A stretch of 64,000 nucleotides of DNA from Sulfitobacter sp. HNIBRBA3233 (GTDB taxonomy: Bacteria > Pseudomonadota > Alphaproteobacteria > Rhodobacterales > Rhodobacteraceae): contig NZ_JBEFLP010000001.1 in assembly GCF_040149665.1 (NCBI RefSeq), positions 1,612,001 to 1,676,000 of the forward strand, written 5' to 3'. Position 1 is the stretch's first letter. Every line of letters begins with the position of its first letter. This document shows, one piece after another, positions 37,185 through 49,597 of this stretch. The notes under the pieces were generated by a model. That model made no database searches. It saw only the letters and a list, made by a program, of their open reading frames with translations, and was not told the DNA's origin. Made by a program: the position numbers and the translations under genes.

Positions 37185-37958
37185 ATGTTGAACTATTCCG
37201 AACATGGTACCGATACCGACGCGCCGCCACTGGTCATCGTCCACGGGCTCTACGGGTCCGGACGCAACTGGGGCGTGATCGCCAAACGCCTGTCCGACCG
37301 CAGCCGCGTGATCACCCCGGATATGCGCAACCACGGCGACAGCCCGACCGAGCCCACCAATTCCTACCCCGAAATGGCCGCCGATCTGGCAGAACTGATC
37401 GAACACATCGGCGGACCCGTCGATCTGTGCGGGCACTCCATGGGCGGCAAGGCGGCGATGGTTCTGGCGCTGACGCGGCCCGATCTGCTGCGCCGCCTGA
37501 TCGTCGCCGATATCGCACCCGTTCCCTACGCCCACAGCCAGTCCCACCATATCGCCGCGATGCGGTCGGTAGACCTCGCAACCGTGACGCGCCGCTCCGA
37601 AGCCAGCGAGCAACTGGGCCACCACGGCGTGGAACCGGCCCTGCAGAGTTTCTTTACCCAATCGCTGGATGTGGCCAACAAGCGCTGGAAACTCAACCTC
37701 GACGCGCTCGAAGCGGACATGGACGCGATCATCGGCTTTCCTGAGGTCACAGGTGTCTTCGAGGGTCCGGCGTTCTTTCTGTCGGGGGGCGAAAGCGACT
37801 ATGTGCGCCCCGAACACCGCCCCCGGATAAAGGAGCTGTTTCCAAGGGCGCGTTTCGCCAAACTGCCGGGTGCGGGGCATTGGCTTCATGCTGAAAAACC
37901 ACGCGAATTCGAAGCAGCCCTGCGCGCCTTTCTCGACGCGGAGGCATCACCGGGTTGA
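37185..37958 (+). CDS. Alpha/beta-fold hydrolase (YbfF-like esterase)
   Basis: A 257-residue cytosolic serine hydrolase. The oxyanion segment is IVHGLYGSGRNW, the nucleophile elbow is GHSMGGKA (Ser near residue 85), and the catalytic His is in PGAGHWLHAEKP near the C-terminus. MRNHGDSP near residue 48 is typical of YbfF-type acyl-CoA or lactone esterases. The ATG at 37185 is the first in frame. The true substrate is unknown. Confidence 0.9.
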   Translation: MLNYSEHGTDTDAPPLVIVHGLYGSGRNWGVIAKRLSDRSRVITPDMRNHGDSPTEPTNSYPEMAADLAELIEHIGGPVDLCGHSMGGKAAMVLALTRPDLLRRLIVADIAPVPYAHSQSHHIAAMRSVDLATVTRRSEASEQLGHHGVEPALQSFFTQSLDVANKRWKLNLDALEADMDAIIGFPEVTGVFEGPAFFLSGGESDYVRPEHRPRIKELFPRARFAKLPGAGHWLHAEKPREFEAALRAFLDAEASPG

Positions 37959-38018
37959 CCCTGCCACGATCTGCGTGAAGATTTAGGGACGTCAGATCAC
38001 ACACCACGGGACAAGGAT

Positions 38019-39215
38019 ATGTGGAAGACGGGATTTGAAACGATGGTTCGCCGCTTGATGGTGCGCGACCGTCTGACAGTCGATTATCCGGACGGCACCA
38101 CCGGCCGCTACGGCCCCGATACGGGGCGCAGCGTGCGGTTTGAGATCACCGATCAGGCACTCTTGCGGCAGTTCTGTCTGGACCCGGAAATGGCACTGGG
38201 AGAAGGATACATGGACGACCGGCTGCGGCTGGTCGATACGCCGCTCGATACTTTCCTTCAGGTGCTGATCGAAAACCGCGATGCGGGGCGTCTGCCGGGG
38301 TGGGTCAATGCAGGCTACCGCGCGCGCTATCACGCACGCCGGTTCATCCAGCGCAATGCGCCGCACCGCGCACGGGCGAACGTGGCCCATCACTACGACA
38401 TTTCCGACGATCTCTACCGGCTCTTTCTGGACCCCGACATGCAGTATTCCTGCGCCTATTTCGGCGATCCCGACATGACGCTCGACGCCGCGCAGGAGGC
38501 AAAGAAGGCCCATATCGCGCGCAAGCTCTGCCTTGAGGGCGGAGAGCATGTTCTCGATATCGGCTGCGGCTGGGGCGGCATGGCGCTGACGCTGGCCCGC
38601 GATTTCGACGCGCGCGTCACCGCGATCACCCTGTCGGAGAACCAGCTGGCCACGGCCCGCGCTCGTGCAGAGGCCGAAGGCCTGCAAGACCGCGTGGATT
38701 TTCGCCTGATGGACTACCGCCGGGTGACCGACACCTTCGACCGCGTGGTCAGCGTCGGGATGCTCGAACACGTCGGGCTGCCGAACTACGACACCTATTT
38801 CGAGCGTGTCGCGCGGGTGCTGAAACCGGACGGGATTGCCCTGATCCACACCATCGGGCGCAGCGCCGCGCCCCTGCCCCACAGCACCTGGCTGAACAAG
38901 TACATCTTCCCGGGCGGCTATGTGCCGTCGCTGTCGGAACTGGCTTCCCCGATGGAGCGTAGCGGCCTGTGGCAATCCGACATCGAGGTGTGGCGCCTGC
39001 ACTACGCCCGAACCCTGCGCCACTGGCGCAACCGCTTTGAAGAGAACATCGACCAGATCACCCAGATGTACGACGCCCGTTTCGTCGCCATGTTCCGCTA
39101 CTATTTCGCGATCTGCATCGCTGCCTTCGAGCACCAGATGCAATGCGTCTACCAGTTGCAGCTGGCCCACCGGCGCGATGCGGTGCCTCTGACGCGCGAT
39201 TACCTCTACCGCTAG
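38019..39215 (+). CDS. Cyclopropane-fatty-acid synthase-type SAM methyltransferase
   Basis: A 398-residue methyltransferase of the CFA synthase superfamily. The SAM-binding loop is VLDIGCGWGGMAL (about residues 179-191), preceded by HHYDISDDLYRLFLDPDMQYS around residue 126, the acyl-chain/lipid-binding segment. SVGMLEHVG and the late C-terminal IDQITQMYDARF agree. It would add a methylene bridge or methyl to an unsaturated membrane phospholipid, using SAM. No bicarbonate-site residues were checked in detail. It stands alone. Confidence 0.9.
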   Translation: MWKTGFETMVRRLMVRDRLTVDYPDGTTGRYGPDTGRSVRFEITDQALLRQFCLDPEMALGEGYMDDRLRLVDTPLDTFLQVLIENRDAGRLPGWVNAGYRARYHARRFIQRNAPHRARANVAHHYDISDDLYRLFLDPDMQYSCAYFGDPDMTLDAAQEAKKAHIARKLCLEGGEHVLDIGCGWGGMALTLARDFDARVTAITLSENQLATARARAEAEGLQDRVDFRLMDYRRVTDTFDRVVSVGMLEHVGLPNYDTYFERVARVLKPDGIALIHTIGRSAAPLPHSTWLNKYIFPGGYVPSLSELASPMERSGLWQSDIEVWRLHYARTLRHWRNRFEENIDQITQMYDARFVAMFRYYFAICIAAFEHQMQCVYQLQLAHRRDAVPLTRDYLYR

Positions 39216-39290
39216 CGCCCTTGCGTCCCGGCGCCCGGCCCCGCGTCGGGATCTTTGCGGCACAGATGCACAGCCGCCCCCATTCCGCCC

Positions 39291-39318
39291 TTGCGCTGGA
39301 CGCATCCATCCCTATAAC
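39291..39318 (+). promoter_or_regulatory. Candidate sigma-70 promoter of carB
   Basis: TTGCGC (39291-39296) and TATAAC (39313-39318) with a 16-bp spacer lie 31 bp ahead of the carB start. The boxes fit four and five of six consensus bases. No operator is visible beside them. Confidence 0.4.
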
Positions 39319-39349
39319 GCAGACAATTTGCATATGAGGGGGCCACGCC

Positions 39350-42706
<3,357 letters not shown>

Positions 42707-42818
42707 TTGGCTACCCCTGCGGCCGCCCCTCCTTGCGGATAGGCTAGCCCGCCGCCCTCTATCTGGGACGGCCCCCCTTGTGGTAAAATCGCGCAGCGAA
42801 CCACAGAGGAGCGTTCCC

Positions 42819-43112
42819 ATGCGTCTTGTCCTATCCCTCTTTCTCGCCGGTGCAGTGGCGGCCTGCGCCGCCGCGCCGGTCCCGCCTGCCGCAACATCCT
42901 TGCCCCTGTTCGGCGATGGCTACCGTTTCGAGGGCGATGCCTGTCGTCGCGTCGGAGAGGCACCGCAGACCGTCGAGTACCTCGACGACGCGGCTGATCT
43001 TGTCGCCTGCCCCGAGGACCTTGAAAACCTCGGCGTCTTCGTCATCGACTTCGACGCTGTAGAAGTCGCTCTTGTCGACGGCTATAGACTGTTCTCCGTG
43101 CCTGTCAGATAG
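42819..43112 (+). CDS. Small predicted lipoprotein
   Basis: A 97-residue exported protein with a lipoprotein signal (RLVLSLFLAGAVAAC; VAAC as lipobox, Cys near residue 16). The mature part has two further Cys pairs and an acidic middle with YLDDAADLVACPED. I recognise no family. The ATG at 42819 has GAGGAG upstream. It starts 112 bp after carB and is probably a separate transcript. It may be an outer-membrane lipoprotein. Confidence 0.65.
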   Translation: MRLVLSLFLAGAVAACAAAPVPPAATSLPLFGDGYRFEGDACRRVGEAPQTVEYLDDAADLVACPEDLENLGVFVIDFDAVEVALVDGYRLFSVPVR

Positions 43113-43321
43113 TCCTGCGCCGGATGCGAAGATCGGCGGCCCCGGCCCGGCGCAGACGCCAGATGCTCTGGGCAAGCCGCATCAACTGCGTTAAAAAAAG
43201 TCCAAGTTTCTTCGGCCCCCAGCCGGATGGATAATGCGGACGCACAGGCTGCCCGCGCAGAAAAAGGTTATCCACAGGCACAAACCGGCGTAACCTTCTG
43301 CGTAACAAGGAAGATCAAAAG

Positions 43322-44446
43322 ATGTACACACCCGCGATTACAGGCACAGGCGTCTTCACGCCGGATCAGGTCATCACCAATGCCGAACTGGTCAAGGCCT
43401 TCAACGCCTATGTTGACATCTATAACAAGGAACACGCCGACGAGATCGAGGCAGGCACTTTGCCCGCCAAGGAATATTCATCCGAGGATTTCATCGTCAA
43501 GGCGTCGGGCATTGAACAGCGCTATGTGATTGACAAGGTTGGCATTCTGAACCCGCACGTCATGCACCCGCTGCTGCGCCAGCGGTCGGACGACGAACCA
43601 TCGCTGATGGCGGAAATGGCGCTGGATGCGGCGCACAAGGCACTGGCGCAGGCGGGCAAGACCTCTGCCGATGTCGGTGCGGTGATCTGCGCTGCCTCGA
43701 ACCTCGAGCGCGCCTATCCCGCCGTCGCGATCGAAATTCAGGATTTGCTGGAAATCAACGGCTTCGCCTTCGACATGAATGTCGCCTGCTCTTCCGCCAC
43801 ATTCGGGATTCAGGCCGCCGCTGACATGATCCGCGCCGGGTCGATCCGCAGCGCGCTGGTGGTCAACCCCGAAATCTGCTCCGCGCACCTCGAATGGCGC
43901 GACCGCGACTGCCACTTCATTTTCGGGGATGTGGCCACAGCCACGTTCATCGAACGTGCCGAAGACGCGAACGGCGCCTATTTCGAAATCAAATCAACCC
44001 GCTGCGCGACGGAGTTCTCGAACAACATCCGCAACAACAACGGCTTTCTGCGCCGCTCCCGCCCCGATGGCGTTGCCGACCGGCGCGACATGCAGTTCAT
44101 GCAGAACGGACGCAAGGTGTTCAAGGAAGTCCTGCCCATGGTCTCAGACCATATTGCCGGCCATATGGGCGACGAAGGCGTGGCGCCGGGCGATCTCAAA
44201 CGGCTCTGGCTGCATCAGGCCAACAAGTCGATGAACGACTTCATCGGTCGCAAGGTGCTGGGCAGGATCCCGGAGCCGGGAGAACAACCCAATATCCTTC
44301 AGGACTACGCCAACACCTCTTCGGCGGGGTCGATCATCGCTTTCTCGCAGAATTCCAGCGATCTGGAGGACGGCGACACCGGTCTGATCTGTTCATTCGG
44401 GGCCGGCTATTCGGTCGGGTCGGTGATCGTGGAAAAGCACGGCTAG
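43322..44446 (+). CDS. Beta-ketoacyl-ACP synthase III, extended variant
   Basis: A 374-residue KAS III of the FabH fold, about 50 residues longer than E. coli FabH. The triad is complete: Cys156 in [10 protein letters not shown], His298 in LWLHQAN and Asn331 in YANTSSAG. The extra length lies mainly near residues 20-65 (an insertion with [17 protein letters not shown]). Such long KAS III enzymes can accept medium-chain acyl primers or act in special lipid synthesis. AAGGAAG precedes the ATG. The gene stands alone and shares a CTAG stop with arsH. Confidence 0.9.
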   Translation: MYTPAITGTGVFTPDQVITNAELVKAFNAYVDIYNKEHADEIEAGTLPAKEYSSEDFIVKASGIEQRYVIDKVGILNPHVMHPLLRQRSDDEPSLMAEMALDAAHKALAQAGKTSADVGAVICAASNLERAYPAVAIEIQDLLEINGFAFDMNVACSSATFGIQAAADMIRAGSIRSALVVNPEICSAHLEWRDRDCHFIFGDVATATFIERAEDANGAYFEIKSTRCATEFSNNIRNNNGFLRRSRPDGVADRRDMQFMQNGRKVFKEVLPMVSDHIAGHMGDEGVAPGDLKRLWLHQANKSMNDFIGRKVLGRIPEPGEQPNILQDYANTSSAGSIIAFSQNSSDLEDGDTGLICSFGAGYSVGSVIVEKHG

Positions 44447-45159
44447 AGCTTCTTCAGCGACACCCGCTGGTGCACCTCGTCGACGCTTTCCACCCTTTCG
44501 GAGTAGCGATCCACAAGGTAATCGGCCCGTCCGCGCACCAGCCATGTGAACTTGACCAGTTCCTCCATGACGTCGACGATACGGTTATAGAACGCTCCGG
44601 CGGGCAGCCGCCCCTCTTCGTCGAACTCCAGCCAGGCCTTCGGAATGCTGGATTGGTTCGGAATCGTAACCATCCGCATCCAGCGCCCCAGAATGCGCAT
44701 CTGGTTGACCGCGTTAAACGATTGCGACCCGCCGGACACCTGCATCACCGCTAGGGTCTTGCCCTGCGTGGGCCGGATACCCCCCTTGAGAGACAGGGGA
44801 AGCCAATCGATCTGGCTTTTCATGATGCCGGTCATCGCCCCGTGGCGTTCGGGACTGGACCAGACCATGCCTTCGGCCCAGACGGCCAGCGCGCGCAACT
44901 CGGCGACCTTGGGGTGGGTGTCGTCCGCGCCATCGGGTTGCGGCAATCCGCGCGGATCGAATATCCGCGTTTCGCATCCGAGATGGCGCAGGATCCGCGC
45001 AGCCTCTTCAGCGGCACGGCGGGAATAGCTGACCTCGCGCAGCGACCCGTAGAGAAGCAGGATCCGCGGCTTATGCCCTGGATCACTTGGCGATTTCAGG
45101 CTGTCCACATCGATGTCAGGCAGCGCCTCGGGGCGCAGCGCGCGCAGGTCTTCAGACAC
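44443..45159 (-). CDS. arsH: ArsH-type NADPH-dependent FMN reductase
   Basis: A 238-residue flavoprotein of the ArsH family, which oxidises trivalent organoarsenicals and may act as a general NADPH:FMN/quinone reductase. [20 protein letters not shown] (about residues 34-53) is the FMN phosphate loop, and [20 protein letters not shown] is the family signature. No arsenic operon (arsB, arsC, arsR) is adjacent. It overlaps a small HTH gene by eight bases, so it is controlled together with it. It converges on the KAS III gene through shared stop bases. Confidence 0.92.
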   Translation of the reverse strand: MSEDLRALRPEALPDIDVDSLKSPSDPGHKPRILLLYGSLREVSYSRRAAEEAARILRHLGCETRIFDPRGLPQPDGADDTHPKVAELRALAVWAEGMVWSSPERHGAMTGIMKSQIDWLPLSLKGGIRPTQGKTLAVMQVSGGSQSFNAVNQMRILGRWMRMVTIPNQSSIPKAWLEFDEEGRLPAGAFYNRIVDVMEELVKFTWLVRGRADYLVDRYSERVESVDEVHQRVSLKKL

Positions 45160-45610
45160 TTTCGTCTTCCAGATGCAGTTTCATATCCACGAGCACCTGT
45201 TGCAGCGCCGTTGTCTCTTTCAGCAGCCGCTTCGCCTCGTTCACGGTGATCTTCCCGTCCGCGATGCTCTGCTGGTATTCCGCCATCAGCACGGCAAAGC
45301 GCTGGCTCAGGGCGATGACGTCCGCGTTCACCCCACCGGTCGAGGTGTCATTGGGCCGGCGTTCGTTGAAATCGAGATGGCCGCCCGACAGTTCGGCCAG
45401 TGCCTGCGTGACGTGCGGATACCCCGCCGCCTGCTCCAGAAGCGCCACGGCATCCACGGGAATAAACCGGTCCACGTGCTCGTCGTGGTCGGAATAGTAG
45501 CGTCCAAGCGTCGCTTTGGACTTTCCGGTCACCTCGCAAGCGGCCTCTACGCCAACCGCTTTCACCAGGGCTTCCGTGTGCTTCTTCAGATAACTGCCGA
45601 CTGCATTCAT
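45152..45610 (-). CDS. Phage-regulator-like HTH protein
   Basis: A 152-residue predicted DNA-binding protein. The segment [18 protein letters not shown] (about residues 24-41) reads as a helix-turn-helix, and the following [15 protein letters not shown] recalls the CII/Cro-like phage regulators. The C-terminal half is helical, with [15 protein letters not shown]. No prophage genes are near, so it is a domesticated regulator. It precedes and overlaps arsH by eight bases and may control that gene or itself. The effector is unknown. Confidence 0.75.
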   Translation of the reverse strand: MNAVGSYLKKHTEALVKAVGVEAACEVTGKSKATLGRYYSDHDEHVDRFIPVDAVALLEQAAGYPHVTQALAELSGGHLDFNERRPNDTSTGGVNADVIALSQRFAVLMAEYQQSIADGKITVNEAKRLLKETTALQQVLVDMKLHLEDESV

Positions 45611-45743
45611 ACCGTTTCCTCAATCCAGACCTGGACCCATTTTAGTCTGCCGCGTTTCAGATCCTAGTGCAAAGAAATGACAGACATGTCAAATGCCCCG
45701 GAGCCCCCTTGCGACCCGACCGGCCAGGCGGATAAATACCCGG

Positions 45744-46340
45744 ATGGCCAAGCTCTATTTCAACTATTCAACGATGAACGCGGGAAAATCGACCGTGTTG
45801 CTGCAAGCCGCGCACAACTACGCCGAACGCGGGATGCGCACCTATCTTCTGACCGCGCAATTCGACAATCGCGCGGGCGAGGGCCGTATCGCATCGCGCA
45901 TCGGCATCGGTGCTGCGGCCGACACTTTCGCTCCGGACGAGGATCTGTTCGCAAAGCTGAAGCGCAGGCTGGATACGGGCCCCTGCGCCTGCGTCTTCAT
46001 CGACGAGGCGCAGTTCCTCACGGACAACCAGGTCTGGCAACTGGCCCGCGCGGTCGATGATCTGCGCGTGCCTGTCATGTGCTACGGCTTGCGTGTCGAT
46101 TTCCGTGGAGAACTGTTTCCCGGCTCCGCCGCGCTGCTGGCGCTGTCGGACGAAATGCGCGAGATCCGCACCATCTGCCACTGTGGCAAGAAGGCGACGA
46201 TGGTCGTCCGGCAGGACGGCGAGGGCAAGGTGCTGCGGCATGGCGCTCAGGTGCAGATCGGCGGCAACGAGACCTATATCTCCCTGTGCCGCCGCCACTG
46301 GCGCGAAGCAATCGACGACAGGGCCGCGACCGACGCCTAA
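45744..46340 (+). CDS. tdk: Thymidine kinase
   Basis: Phosphorylates thymidine with ATP to dTMP. The 198-residue type-II enzyme has the P-loop MNAGKST (about residues 11-17), the DEAQF motif for the magnesium site, and the lasso region with zinc-binding CHCG. Later residues include ETYISLCRRHW. I start at the ATG at 45744 (MAKLYFNYS); the upstream in-frame ATG adds 17 residues. It complements the deo operon for thymidine salvage. It converges on the dehydrogenase gene, sharing four bases. Confidence 0.95.
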   Translation: MAKLYFNYSTMNAGKSTVLLQAAHNYAERGMRTYLLTAQFDNRAGEGRIASRIGIGAAADTFAPDEDLFAKLKRRLDTGPCACVFIDEAQFLTDNQVWQLARAVDDLRVPVMCYGLRVDFRGELFPGSAALLALSDEMREIRTICHCGKKATMVVRQDGEGKVLRHGAQVQIGGNETYISLCRRHWREAIDDRAATDA

Positions 46341-47287
46341 ACCGCGTTCGGCGGCTCCTTCCCCGCAAGAACCGCTTGCAGGTTCGCCGCGGCCATGCGG
46401 CCCATGTCCACGCGCACCTCCTCGGTGGATGTGCCCAGATGCGGCAGCAGCGTGACATTGTCGAGCTCGCGCAGCGCCTGCGGCACCTTCGGCTCGAACT
46501 CGTAGACGTCCAGACCCGCGCCCCCGATGCGGCCCGAAGAGAGTGCGTCGATCAGCGCCGCTTCGTCGACCACGTCGCCGCGCGCGATATTGATCAGATG
46601 GGCGTGGGGCTGCATGGCGCCGATGACATCCGCATCGATGATATGGTGTGTTTGCGGGCTGGCCGGAACCGCGGCAACCAGAACATCCACCTCCGCCGCG
46701 AGACGGGCCAGATCGGGGACGAACTCTGCCGCGAAAGACGTCTCCTTGGCGGACCGGTTGCAGTATTTCACCGCCATGCCGAACCCGAAATGGCAGCGCC
46801 GCGCAATCGCTTCGCCGATCCGCCCCATGCCGAGGATACCCACCGTCTTTCCGGTAAGATGCAGGCCCAGCATTTGCGTCGGATGCCAGCCCTCCCACTT
46901 GCCCGAGCGGACCAGACGCTCGCCCTCGGCGGCGCGCCGTGCGCTCATCAGCATCAGGGTCATCGCGGTATCGGCGGTGGCATCCGTCACCGCACCGGGG
47001 GTGTTGGTGACGGTAATGCCGACCGAGCGGGCGGCGTCCACGTCGATATGGTTGTACCCGACACCGAAATTCGCCAGCACCTTGCAACGGGGCGAGGACA
47101 CATCCGCGAAAACCTCGGCGGTGAAGGCATCGCCGATTGTCACAAGCGCGCCGTCGTAATCACGCAGGACCCTGCGCAGCTCCTCCGGCGACAGGGGCGT
47201 TGTCAGGTCACGCCGCACGACTTCAAGACCCTCAAGTGATGGATAAACACCCTCTGGCAAGCCTCTGGAAATGAATACCTTTGTCAA
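46337..47287 (-). CDS. D-2-hydroxyacid dehydrogenase (glyoxylate/hydroxypyruvate reductase-like)
   Basis: A 316-residue NAD(P)-dependent enzyme of the D-isomer 2-hydroxyacid family. The Rossmann loop is GILGMGRIGEAIARR (about residues 149-163), followed by the catalytic NIARGDVVDEAAL, Glu in the next helix and LLPHLGT with the catalytic His. The start is a TTG at 47287 with GGAGGG about nine bases ahead, overlapping the csaA stop (TTGA), so translation is coupled. Hydroxypyruvate or glyoxylate is the likely substrate, tying it to serine metabolism. It is the last gene of the proC operon. Confidence 0.9.
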   Translation of the reverse strand: MTKVFISRGLPEGVYPSLEGLEVVRRDLTTPLSPEELRRVLRDYDGALVTIGDAFTAEVFADVSSPRCKVLANFGVGYNHIDVDAARSVGITVTNTPGAVTDATADTAMTLMLMSARRAAEGERLVRSGKWEGWHPTQMLGLHLTGKTVGILGMGRIGEAIARRCHFGFGMAVKYCNRSAKETSFAAEFVPDLARLAAEVDVLVAAVPASPQTHHIIDADVIGAMQPHAHLINIARGDVVDEAALIDALSSGRIGGAGLDVYEFEPKVPQALRELDNVTLLPHLGTSTEEVRVDMGRMAAANLQAVLAGKEPPNAV

Positions 47288-47622
47288 TGCATCTGCCCTC
47301 CGTCGGGTACAGGCTGATCGGGGGACAGCAGGACGATCGCCCCCTCCTTGTCCGGCACGCCCAATACCAGAACTTCGGACATGAACGGCCCGATCTGGCG
47401 GGGCGGGAAATTCACCACGGCCAGCACCTGCCGCCCGACCAGCGTTTCGGGGGAATAGTGAACGGTGATCTGGGCCGAGCTCTTGCGCGTCCCGATCTCT
47501 TCTCCGAAATCGACCCACAGCTTGATCGACGGATTGCGCGCTTCGGGAAAGGGCTCTGCCCGGGTGACGGTGCCGCAGCGGATATCGACGGCCTGAAACT
47601 GGTCAAAGGAAATCTCAGCCAC
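47284..47622 (-). CDS. csaA: CsaA-type tRNA-binding protein
   Basis: A 112-residue OB-fold protein like the tRNA-binding domain at the C-terminus of MetRS. FDQFQAVDIRCGTV opens it, with VWDFGEEIG-type strand residues and QITVHYSPETLVGRQVLAVVNFPPRQIG following. CsaA has been linked to protein secretion and to binding of tRNA or RNA. It starts with a GTG at 47622, inside the last codons of proC, with GGGAG seven bases ahead. It is the third gene of the ybjN-proC-csaA-dehydrogenase operon. Confidence 0.92.
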   Translation of the reverse strand: MAEISFDQFQAVDIRCGTVTRAEPFPEARNPSIKLWVDFGEEIGTRKSSAQITVHYSPETLVGRQVLAVVNFPPRQIGPFMSEVLVLGVPDKEGAIVLLSPDQPVPDGGQMH

Positions 47623-48430
47623 GCGACAGCTCCCGCGACCGGTCGGCGGCTGCCGCCACCGCACGGCGCAACAACGGGGGAAACCCGTCTTCCGGGTTCA
47701 TAAGCACTTCGAGTGCGGCCTGCGTCGTGCCGTTGGGGCTGGTGACATTCTTGCGCAGCTGCGCGGGGTCTTCATCGCTTTGCATCGCCAGAGCGCCCGC
47801 GCCCGCGACGGTTGCCTTGGCCAGCTGCAACGCCAGCTCGCGCGGCAGACCCTGTGCCTCTCCCGCATCGGCCATCGCTTCCATCATGTGAAACACATAG
47901 GCCGGACCCGACCCGCTGACGCCGGTCACGGCGTCGATCTGCGCTTCCTCGGCAAGGCGGACAACATCGCCCACAGCGGATAGAAGCGTTTCCGCCTCGT
48001 CCAGCGACCGATCCCCCGCGACGGCGTTCCCGACGATCGCGGTGATCCCGCGCGAGATCGCGGCGGGTGTGTTCGGCATCGCGCGCACCACGGGGGTCTC
48101 GGCGCCCAGGGTTTCTTCGAAAAAGCGGATCGGCGTGCCTGCCGCCACGCTGATGAACAGCGTTTCACCGTTGCCCATTTTGCGCAGGGTCGGCAGTGCC
48201 TCGGCCATCATCTGCGGCTTGACCGCAACCAGAACGATCGCGGGTGCGGGCGGCAGATCCTCGTTCAGATGAACACCCTGCTCCTGCAACCAGTCAGACG
48301 GATAAGGGTCGCTGACCCAGACCGACGCGGGCGGCAACCCGCGCGCCAGCCATCCTTCCAGCATGGCCGATCCCATCTTGCCACAACCCAGCAGAACCAG
48401 GCCGTCGCGCGCGATACGTGTCTCTTTCAT
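47615..48430 (-). CDS. proC: Pyrroline-5-carboxylate reductase
   Basis: Last step of proline synthesis: reduces P5C to proline with NAD(P)H. The 271-residue protein has the N-terminal Rossmann loop LLGCGKMGSAMLEGWL (about residues 13-28), MPNTPAAISRG near residue 118 and the family signature in the C-terminal helical domain (VTGVSGSGPAYVFHMMEA, GTTQAALEVL). It overlaps csaA by eight bases. It follows ybjN by 33 bp. Confidence 0.96.
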   Translation of the reverse strand: MKETRIARDGLVLLGCGKMGSAMLEGWLARGLPPASVWVSDPYPSDWLQEQGVHLNEDLPPAPAIVLVAVKPQMMAEALPTLRKMGNGETLFISVAAGTPIRFFEETLGAETPVVRAMPNTPAAISRGITAIVGNAVAGDRSLDEAETLLSAVGDVVRLAEEAQIDAVTGVSGSGPAYVFHMMEAMADAGEAQGLPRELALQLAKATVAGAGALAMQSDEDPAQLRKNVTSPNGTTQAALEVLMNPEDGFPPLLRRAVAAAADRSRELSRG

Positions 48431-48463
48431 GTGGTGTCCCCGCCTTTGTGTGCGGGCACAGGT

Positions 48464-48964
48464 TTACGCGCGCCCGTAGGCCTCTGCAATGGCGACATCC
48501 AGCGCCTGTGCCGGGGTCTGATCGCCCCAGGCGACCAGTTGCAGCGCGGGATAGTAGCGCTCGGCGCTCAACACCGCCGCGCCGATCATCGTGTCGATCT
48601 GTTCGGGGGATGCGACATGCCCGCCCGAGAGCACCAGACCGTAGCGGTAGACCATCAGCTTCTGCTCTGCCCAGTAGGTGAAGGCACCGGCCCAGCAGCG
48701 GTCGTTGATATCGTTCAGCAATCCGTGGACGGCAGGAACGCGGGCTTCGGGCGGCTCCATCTCGAAGGTGCAGATCAGGCGCAGGGTTTCGTCAAAGGCC
48801 GACCATGCCAGCGTGACGGAATAGGTGCGCCACTGGCCTTCGACGGCCATGGCGATCTGTTCGTCCGAAATCCGGTCAAACTCCCAGTCGTGGTGGGCTG
48901 CCAGATTCTCGACGATGTCGATGGGATGAATGTCGTCTTCCAGATACTGCTCGGACAGGGCCAT
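48464..48964 (-). CDS. YbjN-type domain protein
   Basis: A 166-residue protein with a YbjN/type III secretion chaperone-like fold (alternating helix and strands, HPIDIVENLAAHHDWEFDRI then YSVTLAWSAFDETLRLI). YbjN proteins in E. coli affect motility and stress responses; the biochemical role is not known. It is the first gene of the proC operon. The upstream 303 bp hold its presumed promoter and the terminator of ubiK. Confidence 0.85.
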   Translation of the reverse strand: MALSEQYLEDDIHPIDIVENLAAHHDWEFDRISDEQIAMAVEGQWRTYSVTLAWSAFDETLRLICTFEMEPPEARVPAVHGLLNDINDRCWAGAFTYWAEQKLMVYRYGLVLSGGHVASPEQIDTMIGAAVLSAERYYPALQLVAWGDQTPAQALDVAIAEAYGRA

Positions 48965-49267
48965 GGGGTCACCTTTTTGTTGTCGCCCTAGCGATGGAGG
49001 CCCCGATCTGCCCCCAAAGCTTGGGTGCTTCTGCTACAGGACGCTAGTTTGCCTGCGCGTCCTACTAGATATGGTGGCCGCCGGAGAAGACTCTGGCAAG
49101 TCTTTTTCTGGGGATAACCCGAAAGAGCGGGGGATAACTTGGCCAAGGCGCCAAATATCATCGCCTCGGGGGGCACCCGCCCCGACAAAATCGGGAAGCG
49201 CGTGCAAAAATGAAAAACGGCAACCGGAAGGCCGATCACCGCTTCAGCAAGGTCGCAGAGGGAAGGC
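48965..49267. other. 303-bp region between ybjN and ubiK
   Basis: No credible gene. It contains the terminator of ubiK at its right end and presumably the ybjN promoter at its left end. A weak hairpin (AAGACT/AGTCTT near 49090) and a duplicated GGGGATAAC element (49111 and 49131) are all else I see; the latter may be an operator. Confidence 0.5.
49206..49241 (-). terminator. Rho-independent terminator of ubiK
   Basis: A ten-base-pair stem at 49218-49241 with G-T pairs and a CCTT loop on the minus strand is followed by TTTTTCATTTTTG. It lies 26 bp after the ubiK stop. Confidence 0.7.
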
Positions 49268-49507
49268 TTACTTCGTTTCGAGCGCGTCGAGCCGTGCTTT
49301 CAGCGCTTCGTTCTCTTCACGGGCCTTTTGCGCCATGGCGCGCACTGCGTCGAATTCTTCGCGGGTGACGAAATCACGGTCGGCAAGCCAGCGGTCCATC
49401 ATGCCCTTGAGGGCATTCTCGGCCTCGTCCTTGGCCCCCTGTGCCACACCCATGGCGTTGGTCATGATCTGGCTCAGGTCGTCGAAAATCTTGTTGCGGG
49501 TCTGCAT
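49268..49507 (-). CDS. ubiK: UbiK family accessory factor
   Basis: A 79-residue coiled-coil protein of the UbiK (BMFP/YqiC) type that helps ubiquinone synthesis by stabilising the Ubi complex and binding lipids. MQTRNKIFDDLSQIMTNAMG opens it, and the C-terminal part is a long charged coiled coil ending in ALKARLDALETK. The ATG at 49507 (MQTRNK) is the first sensible start and has GGAGAGA upstream. It is divergent from lgt, 90 bp away. Confidence 0.9.
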   Translation of the reverse strand: MQTRNKIFDDLSQIMTNAMGVAQGAKDEAENALKGMMDRWLADRDFVTREEFDAVRAMAQKAREENEALKARLDALETK

Positions 49508-49597
49508 GGCTCTCTCCACTGGCTGTAAGGTGTATATGGGGCGCGTTGCCGCGTCTCGCAAGGTTGACTTCGCCGTCCATGCGCGCTCAATCACCGC

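Noticed and set aside
45677..46060. 127-codon plus-strand frame overlapping the tdk start.
   Set aside because: It is in another frame than tdk, with no domain pattern and poor codon use; the thymidine kinase frame is clear.
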